From: Leptospira bourretii
Lineage (GTDB): Bacteria; Spirochaetota; Leptospiria; Leptospirales; Leptospiraceae
Assembly (NCBI RefSeq): GCF_004770145.1
Contig: NZ_RQFW01000019.1
Span: forward strand, 186,001-250,000
DNA: 64,000 nucleotides
Direction of reading: 5' to 3'
This document shows positions 36,228-43,903 of the stretch, piece after piece (the stretch's first letter is position 1; each line of letters opens with the position of its first letter). The translations under genes were made by a program, and so were the position numbers. The notes beneath the pieces are model-generated. The model worked only from the letters and a program-made list of their open reading frames with translations. It had not been told where the DNA came from and made no database searches.

Positions 36228-36263
36228 ACGATATAAGATACGATGAAACTTCGGATCTGTCAA
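36228..36263 (-). promoter_or_regulatory. vapBC promoter with direct-repeat operator
   Basis: On the minus strand TTGACA (36263-36258), exactly 17 bases, then TATCTT (36240-36235). The vapB ATG begins 8 bases after the -10 box. ATCGTAT occurs twice, 12 bases apart, overlapping the -10 and start region (CATCGTATCTTATATCGTAT), a plausible VapB autorepressor site. Confidence 0.65.
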
Positions 36264-36301
36264 AATTTTTTTAATAATTTAATGAATGTTTAGTGAACAG
36301 T

Positions 36302-36334
36302 TCGTATAACAGACTTTGGTCGCATTGATCTATT
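36302..36334 (+). repeat. direct repeat copy B flanking the vapBC module
   Basis: TCGTATAACAGACT at 36302-36315 and GATCTATT at 36327-36334, matching copy A 698 bp away. The sequence from here to 36429 is otherwise without a gene I can support; it includes a short palindrome CTTAGCTAAG at 36371-36380. Confidence 0.7.
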
Positions 36335-36429
36335 CATAAATTAGTCTCAAAGGAAATGTAAGGTTCGTGCCTTAGCTAAGAAATCTTCTTGCGTTCGGGG
36401 GATAGTTGTTTGAGAGGATTATTGATCCA

Positions 36430-36449
36430 ACTGCTCGAAGGGGGACTCG
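36430..36449 (+). repeat. 20-bp copy of the tRNA-Leu 3' end
   Basis: ACTGCTCGAAGGGGGACTCG is identical to 36631-36650, which spans the 3' end of the tRNA-Leu gene (acceptor stem, T-arm and two flanking bases). Same orientation, 201 bp apart. This resembles an attachment-site duplication at a tRNA gene. Confidence 0.75.
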
Positions 36450-36598
36450 CCCTCTCCGCTGTTCGGACTTCCTGTCCGAACCACGCTTCGAGGCACGGTT
36501 TTGTTCGTCGCCTTCCGTCCAGGTCGGCTTGTCCGAATCATTGCTCCCTATGGGTCGCAAGCGATTTGGCTCACAAAACTGTTCGAGTCGATTTTTAT
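36430..36598. other. GC-rich structured element next to tRNA-Leu, repeat-like
   Basis: The block stands out in base composition: 45 of the 70 bases from 36431 to 36500 are G or C in an AT-rich region. It can fold: outer stem CTCGAAG (36434-36440) with CTTCGAG (36486-36492), inside it a hairpin GTTCGGAC-TTCCT-GTCCGAAC (36461-36481) and a small GGG/CCC hairpin (36442-36452). ACAAAAC- and GTTTTGT-type complementary pieces lie further on. Frames are open on both strands here but the composition, not coding, explains them. It may be a dispersed repeat, a small RNA or the remnant of an integrated element. I cannot test copy number. Confidence 0.5.
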
Positions 36599-36632
36599 AT
36601 ATTTAACAAATGTTTTGTGATGAATAAGATAC

Positions 36633-36714
36633 TGCTCGAAGGGGGACTCGAACCCCCACACCTTGCGGCACTACCACCTCAAAGTAGCGTGTCTACCAAT
36701 TCCACCATCCGAGC
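36633..36714 (-). tRNA. tRNA-Leu (anticodon GAG)
   Basis: An 82-base class II tRNA. Acceptor stem GCTCGGA pairs with TTCGAGC, discriminator A, no encoded CCA. The D-arm holds AATTGGTAGAC, the anticodon arm is CTACT-TTGAGGT-GGTAG giving GAG, a long variable arm follows (TGCCGCAAGGTG), and the T-arm is GGGGGTTCGAGTCCCCC. The long variable arm and anticodon agree on leucine. Its 3' end is duplicated 201 bp downstream. Confidence 0.95.
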
Positions 36715-36731
36715 GGGCGTGTATGTAGGAC

Positions 36732-36759
36732 AGGTTAGGAAAACGGGTTCTTTCGTCAA
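36732..36759 (-). promoter_or_regulatory. candidate promoter for tRNA-Leu
   Basis: TTGACG at 36759-36754, 16 bases, then TAACCT at 36737-36732, ending 17 bases before the tRNA. The -35 box is good, the -10 box poor. Confidence 0.35.
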
Positions 36760-36820
36760 GGAGATGAATTTTCTCTTGTCACTCCTCCTTGTCTTTCGGT
36801 AGGTTGTAGGGGTCAGCAAT

Positions 36821-37459
36821 ATGCAAGTATCCGATCTCACCTTTCGACTCAAACTCCTCTTTATTGGATTTTTCTCTCCCCTTCTTATTTTGGTTGGTCT
36901 CCTCCTATCGGCACCGTATTGGCTAAAATCATCGGAAACTTACCAAAAATCAGATATTGCGGTTTTAGAAATTGCAAACACTTGGCCAACAAAAAAGAAT
37001 TTAAAATCCGTTGTTACTTTATCCAGCCGGTCTGATTTTAAAAAACTGATTCTTGTTATACGAGAGGATAAGTCACAAAACCAAGTATTTTCCCCTTTGG
37101 AAGTCGAAACTAAAATTAAGGAACAACTTGTTTCACTAGGATTAAGCCAGAACTTACTCTCTTCACTCATAATCCAAACATCCAAAATGGGTGACACAGA
37201 CGAGGCATCCAAAAACCTATTAAAAATAGCCGTTTCTGACAATCTGGTAAGCATTTTACTTCTTTGTAGGGAGTATGAAACCAAAAGAGTGTTAGGAACC
37301 TATCGTAAAACCTTAGCCAGTTTGCCCATCAAGGTTACCGCTTACGGATTTCCTTCAGAGGTTTCCGGTTCCAATTGGTTTTTAACAGAAGATGGGGTCA
37401 GAGAAATCACCGGTGAATTTGTACGTTATCTGTATTCTTATATTAGAGGTATCCTTTAA
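36821..37459 (+). CDS. YdcF/ElyC (DUF218)-like membrane-anchored protein
   Basis: A 212-residue protein with one N-terminal helix (about 8-30) and a soluble domain outside the cytoplasm. The C-terminus, VTAYGFPSEVSGSNWFLTEDGVREITGEFVRYLYSYIRG, resembles the end of YdcF/SanA/ElyC proteins (…W…E…E..K..YY), and LVSILLLCREYETKRVLGTYRKTL fits the preceding strand-helix. The usual N-terminal glycine motifs of DUF218 are not clear, so the match is partial. Its stop abuts lysS directly, so it is likely co-transcribed with it. Confidence 0.6.
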   Translation: MQVSDLTFRLKLLFIGFFSPLLILVGLLLSAPYWLKSSETYQKSDIAVLEIANTWPTKKNLKSVVTLSSRSDFKKLILVIREDKSQNQVFSPLEVETKIKEQLVSLGLSQNLLSSLIIQTSKMGDTDEASKNLLKIAVSDNLVSILLLCREYETKRVLGTYRKTLASLPIKVTAYGFPSEVSGSNWFLTEDGVREITGEFVRYLYSYIRGIL

Positions 37460-38953
37460 ATGGATGAAATCAAAGATTCCAACGAACTGATAGAACAACG
37501 CATTCAAAAAATTAACGATTTAAAAGCGAAAGGAATCAATCCCTATCCTCTTCGTTTTTTCCCCAATGCCGATTCAAAATCCCTAATCGCCGGATTTGAT
37601 CCAAACCAAACGGAAAAAAAGTCCTTCAAACTAGGTGGACGTTTGCATGCAAAACGTGTGATGGGAAAGGCAAGTTTTGCTCACTTAAAAGATGCAGAAG
37701 GTCTTATCCAATTGTATGCAACTCGTGATGATTTAGGTGAAGAAAACTATTCTCTATTTAAGTCATTAGATTTAGGAGATTGGATTGGAATTGAAGGTTG
37801 GTTATTCCAAACACAAAAAGGAGAAACCACCCTTCACTTAACAAGTGTTCAACTTCTTGCAAAATGTATCCGCCCACTTCCTGTTGTCAAAGAAAAAGAC
37901 GGAGTGATTTATGACGCTTTCTCTGACGTAGAACAAAGATATCGTATGCGTTATGTGGATTTGGTTGTGAACGAAAATGTAAGGGAAACATTTAAAATGC
38001 GTTCCCGAATCATTTCTGAAATTCGTAAATTTTTAACCAATGAAGGATTTTTGGAAGTAGAAACTCCAATGATGCAACCGATTGCTGGAGGTGCTGCCGC
38101 AAGACCATTTGTCACCCACCACAACACACTCGATATGGAGTTATTTTTACGAATTGCACCAGAGCTCTATTTAAAACGACTGATTGTTGGTGGAATGGAT
38201 CGAGTGTTTGAACTCAACCGTAACTTTCGTAACGAAGGAATCTCCACAAAACACAATCCAGAATTTACCATGATGGAAGCCTATATGGCTTTTGGTGATA
38301 TGGAAACTATGTTATCACTCACAGAGAGAATGATTGTTTCTGTTGCACAGTCGATTGGAAAAGGTTTAAAGTTTGCTTATGGAAAAGACCAAATTGATTT
38401 ATCGGCTCCATGGAAACGTGCAAAATATATTGATATCATTAAAGAATATTCTGGAATTGATTTTAGTAAAATCACTGATCTAAATGATGCCATCGCCCAG
38501 GCAAAGTCCAAAGGAGTGGATTCTTCTGATTCCGTTTCTATTTGGAAGGTATGTGATGACGTGTTTAGTTCTCTTGTAGAACCACACCTCATCCAACCAA
38601 TTTTTATCACTGATTTTCCAAAAGAACTCTCACCTCTTGCAAAATCAGGGGAAGATGATCCCAAATATGTAGAACGATTTGAACCTTACGTGGCAGGTCG
38701 GGAAATCGGAAACGCCTTTACTGAGTTAAATGATCCTTTCGACCAAAGAGAAAGGTTTGAAGAACAAGTAAAACAAAGAGAAGCTGGGGACGACGAAGCC
38801 TTTATGATGGACGATGATTATATTCGTGCTTTGGAATATGGACTCCCACCTACAGGTGGTCTTGGGATTGGAATTGACAGGCTTGTAATGTTACTCACTG
38901 ACTCGCACTCCATCCGAGATACCATTCTTTTCCCACTGATGCGACCAGAATAA
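37460..38953 (+). CDS. lysS: lysyl-tRNA synthetase, class II
   Basis: Charges tRNA-Lys. The N-terminal OB-fold is at about 55-150 ([21 protein letters not shown]). The class II core follows: motif 1 around [27 protein letters not shown] near 192-218, motif 2 [29 protein letters not shown] near 250-278, and motif 3 [16 protein letters not shown] near 470-485. The length of 497 is typical. Starts one base after the preceding stop; a bidirectional terminator lies about 80 bases after its stop. Confidence 0.97.
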   Translation: MDEIKDSNELIEQRIQKINDLKAKGINPYPLRFFPNADSKSLIAGFDPNQTEKKSFKLGGRLHAKRVMGKASFAHLKDAEGLIQLYATRDDLGEENYSLFKSLDLGDWIGIEGWLFQTQKGETTLHLTSVQLLAKCIRPLPVVKEKDGVIYDAFSDVEQRYRMRYVDLVVNENVRETFKMRSRIISEIRKFLTNEGFLEVETPMMQPIAGGAAARPFVTHHNTLDMELFLRIAPELYLKRLIVGGMDRVFELNRNFRNEGISTKHNPEFTMMEAYMAFGDMETMLSLTERMIVSVAQSIGKGLKFAYGKDQIDLSAPWKRAKYIDIIKEYSGIDFSKITDLNDAIAQAKSKGVDSSDSVSIWKVCDDVFSSLVEPHLIQPIFITDFPKELSPLAKSGEDDPKYVERFEPYVAGREIGNAFTELNDPFDQRERFEEQVKQREAGDDEAFMMDDDYIRALEYGLPPTGGLGIGIDRLVMLLTDSHSIRDTILFPLMRPE

Positions 38954-39032
38954 AATTCTGGAATCCAAATACCAAGTGTCCTTGGAGATTTTTCTCTCTT
39001 TCAAAAAATTTGAGAAATGTCTTTGGGGATAA

Positions 39033-39068
39033 AAAAAGCCTCCGAGGATTTTGTCCTGGAGGCTTTTT
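39033..39068. terminator. bidirectional terminator between lysS and a lipoprotein gene
   Basis: Stem AAAAAGCCTCC / GGAGGCTTTTT, 11 bases perfect, with a 14-base loop that itself can pair (AGGA/TCCT). A-run on one side and T-run on the other suit both convergent genes. Confidence 0.8.
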
Positions 39069-39088
39069 AATTTAGAAAGCTATAACCA

Positions 39089-39637
39089 TTACTTTTTGTT
39101 AATATTGAGTTTTGGTTCCGACTCGATCGTGCGAATCAGTTTGGATAAATTCGACTGAAAGTTTGCAGTTTGGCCCGAACTTAGACTGAAGTTAAGGGTC
39201 TCTTTTCTATTTGTATAACTAACCGCAATGTTTTGGCTTTCTCCAATTTTTGGAATGAGTTCGGATGAGATCGCAGAGCTAATGATAATGGTATCAGAAT
39301 AATCGGTATTTGTCCGTTTGAGATTGTACCATGTATCCCCTAACTTCAAAGACACACCAATGGGAATGTCTACGTCAAAGGTTCCAATTTCGTAGAGAAG
39401 GAAATATTGCACAAGGCCCGTTCCATTCTCTCTTTCTGCTTTAAAATACATACAAGGGCGTTTTCCAGGAAACAACCCAAGAAATTTTCGCAAACAGATC
39501 TCTTTGGAAATTGCCGTTTGTTGCTCTAAGGTTGGTTCCGGTGTGACCACATAGGCTTTGGTTCCCGAGCAGGAAACAACAACCAAAAAAGTGAGAAAAA
39601 TGGAGGAAATTCGGGTGAGGGAGAAGATTCTTTCCAT
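39089..39637 (-). CDS. putative lipoprotein of unknown function
   Basis: A 182-residue exported protein. The signal peptide ends in FLVVVSC, with the lipid cysteine at residue 23. The mature part is rich in beta-strands (QYFLLYEIGTFDVDIPIGVSLKLGDTWYNL) and has two cysteines near 48 and 62. No family recognised; a C-terminal SLSSGQTANFQSNLSKLIRTIES region is amphipathic. It is divergent from serA by about 57 bases. Confidence 0.65.
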   Translation of the reverse strand: MERIFSLTRISSIFLTFLVVVSCSGTKAYVVTPEPTLEQQTAISKEICLRKFLGLFPGKRPCMYFKAERENGTGLVQYFLLYEIGTFDVDIPIGVSLKLGDTWYNLKRTNTDYSDTIIISSAISSELIPKIGESQNIAVSYTNRKETLNFSLSSGQTANFQSNLSKLIRTIESEPKLNINKK

Positions 39638-39694
39638 GGTAAGCTCAACCTTTTTCGAGGTGCAAGGTTTAGCAAAGGAAAAAATCCTGTTCCT

Positions 39695-40918
39695 ATGGTA
39701 TCTTATCCCAAAGGAAAAATAAAAGTCCTACTCCTGGAAAACATCCACAAGGATGCTTACGAACTTTTCCACCGAGACGGTTTTGACGTCACCCTCGTCA
39801 AAGATGCGATGGAAGAAGCGGAACTCATCGAAAGAATAGCAGACGTACATGTTTTAGGCATTCGCAGCAAAACTAATGTTACGATCAAAGCTCTTGAAAA
39901 TGCTAAAAAATTAATGACCATTGGATGTTTCTGCATTGGGACAAACCAAGTGGAATTAGAAGAAGCAGAAAAACGTGCAGTCCCTGTCTTCAATGCACCT
40001 TACAGCAATACAAGATCCGTAGCAGAACTTGTGATCGCAGAGATCATAATGCTCGCACGAAAAGCAACAGACCAGTCTCGAGATGTTCACTTGGGCAAAT
40101 GGAATAAAATTGCAAAAGGTTGTTTCGAAGTCCGAGGAAAAACACTTGGGATCATTGGTTACGGACATATTGGATCACAAGTATCGGTATTGGCTGAGTC
40201 AATGGGAATGAAAGTAGTTTTTTATGATATCATTTCAAAACTGCCACTTGGGAACGCATCCTCTGTCCATACTTACGAAGAACTTCTCAAACAATCTGAC
40301 TTTATCACCTTCCATGTTCCAGAAACAGAAGAAACAAAGAACCTCTTTCGCAAAGAACACTTAAATCTAGTAAAGCCTGGGGCTTACCTATTAAACCTTT
40401 CTCGCGGAAAGGTTTTAGAGATCGATGCTCTTGTTGAAGGTTTGAAGTCTGGAAAACTTGCCGGTGCCGGAGTGGATGTATTTCCAGAAGAACCAAAATC
40501 AAATGATGATCCTTTCGTAAGTCCATTACAAGGTTTACCAAACGTCATTCTTACACCGCACGTCGGTGGTTCAACGGAAGAAGCTCAAAAGAACATTGGA
40601 TCAGAAGTGGCTGAAAAACTTTTGAAGTATGTGAATAATGGTTCTACTACTTTTTCAGTAAACTTTCCTAATATTGAATTAGGTAGTTTGAAATCGGGTT
40701 ACCATAGAATTCTCAATATCCACCAAAACCAACCAGGTTTTTTACGAGATATCAACTCCATCATATCCGATTTAGGTGGAAATATTCTAACACAAAACTT
40801 GAGTACGTCAGCAAACATTGGTTATTTGAGTATGGAAATTGATAAAAACTTGGGTGATGAACTAAAAGACAAAATCAAAGCCCATAAACATTCGATCCGG
40901 ACTCGAATCCTCTATTAA
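39695..40918 (+). CDS. serA: D-3-phosphoglycerate dehydrogenase
   Basis: First step of serine synthesis: 3-phosphoglycerate to phosphohydroxypyruvate with NAD. Catalytic domain has IGCFCIGTNQVEL near 76-88, the Rossmann motif LGIIGYGHIGSQV near 152-164, the Arg-containing NLSRGKVLEIDAL near 235-247, Glu in AGAGVDVFPEEP and the His of LTPHVGGSTEEAQ near 288-300. A C-terminal ACT domain (about 340-407) begins NIHQNQPGFLRDINSIISD, likely the serine-binding feedback site. 407 residues matches the E. coli type. Downstream, glyoxalase II starts after 23 bases. Confidence 0.95.
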   Translation: MVSYPKGKIKVLLLENIHKDAYELFHRDGFDVTLVKDAMEEAELIERIADVHVLGIRSKTNVTIKALENAKKLMTIGCFCIGTNQVELEEAEKRAVPVFNAPYSNTRSVAELVIAEIIMLARKATDQSRDVHLGKWNKIAKGCFEVRGKTLGIIGYGHIGSQVSVLAESMGMKVVFYDIISKLPLGNASSVHTYEELLKQSDFITFHVPETEETKNLFRKEHLNLVKPGAYLLNLSRGKVLEIDALVEGLKSGKLAGAGVDVFPEEPKSNDDPFVSPLQGLPNVILTPHVGGSTEEAQKNIGSEVAEKLLKYVNNGSTTFSVNFPNIELGSLKSGYHRILNIHQNQPGFLRDINSIISDLGGNILTQNLSTSANIGYLSMEIDKNLGDELKDKIKAHKHSIRTRILY

Positions 40919-40941
40919 AACTTTGGGAAGGATTAGTTCAA

Positions 40942-41718
40942 ATGATAGAAATCCTTCCCATCTTTACAAACTCACCACTCAGAAATTATAGTTACCTCGT
41001 TTATTCCAATCGGACAGGTGAGGCATATTGTATCGATCCCCTTGATGTTAAACAGATCCTAAACCATTCACAAAAGTTGGGAGTGAAGATCAAAGGAATC
41101 CTGAATACCCACGAACATGGTGACCATACCCAAGGCAATTTAGAATTAAAGGAAGAAACAAAAGCGATTGTCTACGGACATAAAGATGCAAAACACAAAA
41201 TCCCTGGGATGGATCAAATTCTAAAAGAAGGTGACCTTGTTTTTTCCGTAGAAGAAGAATCATTGGCTGTTTGGGATACACCTGGCCATACATTTTCCCA
41301 CCTAAGTTTTGTTCGCAAAAACCCCAAAACCATCCTAGGGATTTTTTCCGGAGATACTTTATTTAATGCAGGTGTGGGAAATTGTTTTCGAGGCGGAGAC
41401 CCAAACGTTTTATATGAGACCATTCAATCTCGTTTTGAATCCCTACCCGATTCTTGTTTGTTATATCCTGGACATGATTATTGGGATAATAATTTAAATT
41501 TTGCCGAACATGTGGACCCAAAGAATGTCTTTCGGGACAATTACAAATCTTCCTTAAAACCTTTTCAAATTTCGGAAATGGGTGACGAAAAAAACCTAAA
41601 CCCATTTTTTAGAAGGAATACAAACTCAGTCAAAGACCGACTAACGGAGCTAAAGGAAACATTCACGAATGATCGTTCCATATTTTTGACACTTCGAAAA
41701 CTAAGAGATCATTGGTAA
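40942..41718 (+). CDS. gloB: hydroxyacylglutathione hydrolase-like metallo-beta-lactamase fold protein (glyoxalase II)
   Basis: A 258-residue metallohydrolase. The metal motif is NTHEHGDHTQGN near 55-66 (THxHxDH), followed by TPGHTFSH near 113-120, GDTLFNAGVGNCFRGG near 135-150 and YPGHDYWDNNLNFAEHVDP near 173-191. The C-terminal NPFFRRNTNSVKDRLTELKE is the glyoxalase II tail, contacting glutathione. It probably hydrolyses S-lactoylglutathione, fitting the glutathione genes at 50-56 kb. Start 23 bases after serA suggests co-transcription. Confidence 0.88.
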   Translation: MIEILPIFTNSPLRNYSYLVYSNRTGEAYCIDPLDVKQILNHSQKLGVKIKGILNTHEHGDHTQGNLELKEETKAIVYGHKDAKHKIPGMDQILKEGDLVFSVEEESLAVWDTPGHTFSHLSFVRKNPKTILGIFSGDTLFNAGVGNCFRGGDPNVLYETIQSRFESLPDSCLLYPGHDYWDNNLNFAEHVDPKNVFRDNYKSSLKPFQISEMGDEKNLNPFFRRNTNSVKDRLTELKETFTNDRSIFLTLRKLRDHW

Positions 41719-41761
41719 TTTTGTATTTTACAAACGACAAAGAAAAGACAAACTTTAGCCA

Positions 41762-42154
41762 ATGACGATCATTACTATTTGTTTACTTGTTTCAATCGGC
41801 CAAATTTATTTAGCAAAAGGAATTGTTGCCATCGCCATGGCAAAAGAAGGAAAAGGTTACGATAACCATCATCCTAGAATGCAACAATCAAAACTCACTG
41901 GTTGGGGTGCTCGTGCAAACGGTGCACATCAAAATGGGTTTGAGGCATTTTCCATTTTTTCTGTCGCCATTTTATTCAATCTTCTCCAGGAAGTTGATTT
42001 TTATTGGTTAGAAATTCTTGCGATGAGTTTTGTGGCTTTGCGTTTTTTATATATTTATCTTTATATTGCGGATTTACCGAAAGCTAGGTCAACCGTTTGG
42101 ACTTTAGCATTTCTTTGTACAATGTTGATCTATTTACTACCGATTCTCCCTTGA
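41762..42154 (+). CDS. MAPEG-family membrane protein
   Basis: A 130-residue four-helix membrane protein. HPRMQQSKLTGWGARANGAHQNGFEAFSIFSVAILF near 38-74 is the MAPEG core (conserved Arg/Asn/Glu), a family including microsomal glutathione S-transferase. Function as glutathione transferase here is plausible but unproven. Its TGA overlaps the TTG start of the endonuclease gene (TTGA). Confidence 0.85.
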   Translation: MTIITICLLVSIGQIYLAKGIVAIAMAKEGKGYDNHHPRMQQSKLTGWGARANGAHQNGFEAFSIFSVAILFNLLQEVDFYWLEILAMSFVALRFLYIYLYIADLPKARSTVWTLAFLCTMLIYLLPILP

Positions 42155-42915
42155 AAAAAATCAACTTTCCCTATTTCACTTTTTTTCTCCTTTGTTTTGT
42201 CAGTTTTTTTCTCTATGCCCAAACAGAAGAAAAAGAAGAACCAAAAGAATTACTCTCAAAGGAGTTTGATTTTCAAAAAGCCAAACGAATTCTCAAACGT
42301 TTTTATAAAAAGGTGGGAACTGACTTCTATTGTGGTTGTTCCTTTACAGAAGATAAAGAAAACTTTGGAAGGCTCAAAATCGATTTTTCATCCTGTGGAC
42401 TCACAAGCAGAAAAGACAACCATCGCCAAACATGGATTGAGTGGGAGCATATTGTACCTGCTCATAGTTTTGGGAGCAGTCGTGAATGTTGGACCCAGAA
42501 AAACTGTGAGGCCAATGGAAAACCAGTGCGGGGAAGAAAATGTTGCAGGGCCACCGATCCTGAATTTAATCGAATGGAAGCGGATATGCACAATATTGTT
42601 CCTGTTCCCGGTGAAATCAATGCAGACCGTGGAACCTTCTCGTATGGAGAAATTGAAGGTGAAGAAAGAAACTATGGGTTATGTGATTTTGAAATCAATT
42701 TCAAAGAACAAACAGCAGAACCCAAACCAAACATTCGCGGTGATATTGCTCGAACCTATTTTTATATGGAATGGAAATATGGAATTCCTGTTCCAGAAAA
42801 TAGAAGAAAACTTTATGAATCTTGGAACCAACTGGATCCACCCGATACCTTTGAAATTCGAAAAAATGAAATCATCGAAAAAATCCAGAAGGTTAAAAAT
42901 CCATTCATTGATTGA
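42151..42915 (+). CDS. endA: endonuclease I (EndA/NucM family), secreted
   Basis: A 254-residue non-specific DNase. Signal peptide about 1-20 (FLLCFVSFFLYAQ). The family core is present: DFYCGCSFTED near 52-62, the beta-beta-metal catalytic strand WIEWEHIVPAHSFG near 94-107 (His the general base), and FNRMEADMHNIVPVPGEINADRGTFSYGEI near 136-165, including the metal-binding Asn. Cysteines in the first half likely form disulfides, in line with a periplasmic or secreted enzyme. The start is the TTG overlapping the previous stop. Its end overlaps the convergent LysR gene by 11 bases. Confidence 0.92.
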   Translation: MKKINFPYFTFFLLCFVSFFLYAQTEEKEEPKELLSKEFDFQKAKRILKRFYKKVGTDFYCGCSFTEDKENFGRLKIDFSSCGLTSRKDNHRQTWIEWEHIVPAHSFGSSRECWTQKNCEANGKPVRGRKCCRATDPEFNRMEADMHNIVPVPGEINADRGTFSYGEIEGEERNYGLCDFEINFKEQTAEPKPNIRGDIARTYFYMEWKYGIPVPENRRKLYESWNQLDPPDTFEIRKNEIIEKIQKVKNPFID

Positions 42916-43807
42916 ATCGCAAACTACATTCGGATTCTAAAAAATTACGAAAGACCATCATCCTTCTGGAAGGAGTCCGGTTACTCGGATGGATCACCCA
43001 GACACTTCCAAAGTTTTCTAAGGGTTGGTCGGTGAGGATGGGAATCAGTTTTCCTTCTTGGATATATTCTTCTATGTCCCAAAAGGAACGAATGAGAACC
43101 CCTTTTCCTTTCAGTCCCATTTGCACAAGGCTTGCAGCATCATTTGACAAAAAGTATCTCTCCTTTGTCACATCACTCAAAGACAAATGAGTTCCAGAAA
43201 ATTGAATCGTTTTATGTAATTCCAAATACAAAAGATTATGCGTTTCTAAATCCTTTGGAGAAAGAATTTTCTTTCTCATTTTCAAATATAACGGACTCGC
43301 CACAATTGAAATTTTATTTTTAAATAATTCCATTCCAACAAGCCCCGATGGAATCTCTGTTCCGACACGAATTCCAATATCAATCGACTCTTCCATAAGA
43401 TCGAGCAAACTATCTGTAACGATAAGCTGGATGGTAATTTTAGGATTTTGTTCTTGGAACTTTTCGATGATTTCGGATATAAAATTCTTTGCCATAGAAC
43501 TCACACAAGTGACCCTAAGGATTCCCTCTAACTCATCTTTGTTGGTTAATGAATTTTCTAGTTCTTTCACACTCTCAATGACAGAGATTACTTTTGGAAA
43601 AATTAGGTCAGCCTCTCTTGTGGGGATCACCTTTCTTGTATTCCGATAAAACAACTGAGTGTTCCAAAGTTTTTCTAAACCCTGGATTCTTTTGGCAACC
43701 GCTGCCTTTGTTAACCCCAAGCGCCCGGCAACTTGGGTAAAACTACGTTCCTGGACCACCAAAACAAAGGTTTTTAGGTCATCTAGGTCTCGAATGGGTG
43801 AAATCAT
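42905..43807 (-). CDS. LysR-family transcriptional regulator
   Basis: A 300-residue regulator: winged helix-turn-helix at residues 1-65 (DLKTFVLVVQERSFTQVAGRLGLTKAAVAKRIQGLEKLWNTQLFYRNTRKVIPT) and a periplasmic-binding-like effector domain (about 90-295). The ATG at 43807 follows the family; 12 upstream codons are discarded. It is divergent from a dehydrogenase/SDR pair it probably controls, and an inverted repeat that overlaps its leader resembles a LysR box. The inducer is unknown. Confidence 0.93.
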   Translation of the reverse strand: MISPIRDLDDLKTFVLVVQERSFTQVAGRLGLTKAAVAKRIQGLEKLWNTQLFYRNTRKVIPTREADLIFPKVISVIESVKELENSLTNKDELEGILRVTCVSSMAKNFISEIIEKFQEQNPKITIQLIVTDSLLDLMEESIDIGIRVGTEIPSGLVGMELFKNKISIVASPLYLKMRKKILSPKDLETHNLLYLELHKTIQFSGTHLSLSDVTKERYFLSNDAASLVQMGLKGKGVLIRSFWDIEEYIQEGKLIPILTDQPLENFGSVWVIHPSNRTPSRRMMVFRNFLESECSLRFNQ

Positions 43808-43813
43808 CACTCT

Positions 43814-43836
43814 ATTGTAAATCAAATATATACAAT
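43814..43836. promoter_or_regulatory. candidate LysR-type operator
   Basis: ATTGTA-N11-TACAAT, a perfect 6-11-6 inverted repeat of the T-N11-A LysR type, 7 bases from the regulator start. A second inverted pair, TAAATCAA (43818-43825) and TTGATTTA (43866-43873), links it to the promoter of the divergent dehydrogenase. Confidence 0.55.
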
Positions 43837-43903
43837 CAGTCAACTAACTATCAAATTGAGTATTTTTGATTTACGAATTGCCCTCTCCTAAGAAACCGGG
43901 CAA

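Noticed and set aside
35604..36334. Calling the vapBC flanking repeats integron attC sites
   Set aside because: GTTAAAC occurs near the left copy and stop codons fit, but neither copy forms the long imperfect hairpin of attC and no integrase is seen.
36372..36802. Several open frames on both strands across the GC-rich block
   Set aside because: They owe their openness to base composition and to the tRNA; they overlap each other and lack ribosome sites and family matches.
42197..42940. 247-codon plus-strand frame overlapping endA
   Set aside because: The other frame contains the complete endonuclease I motifs; this one is only an alternative frame.
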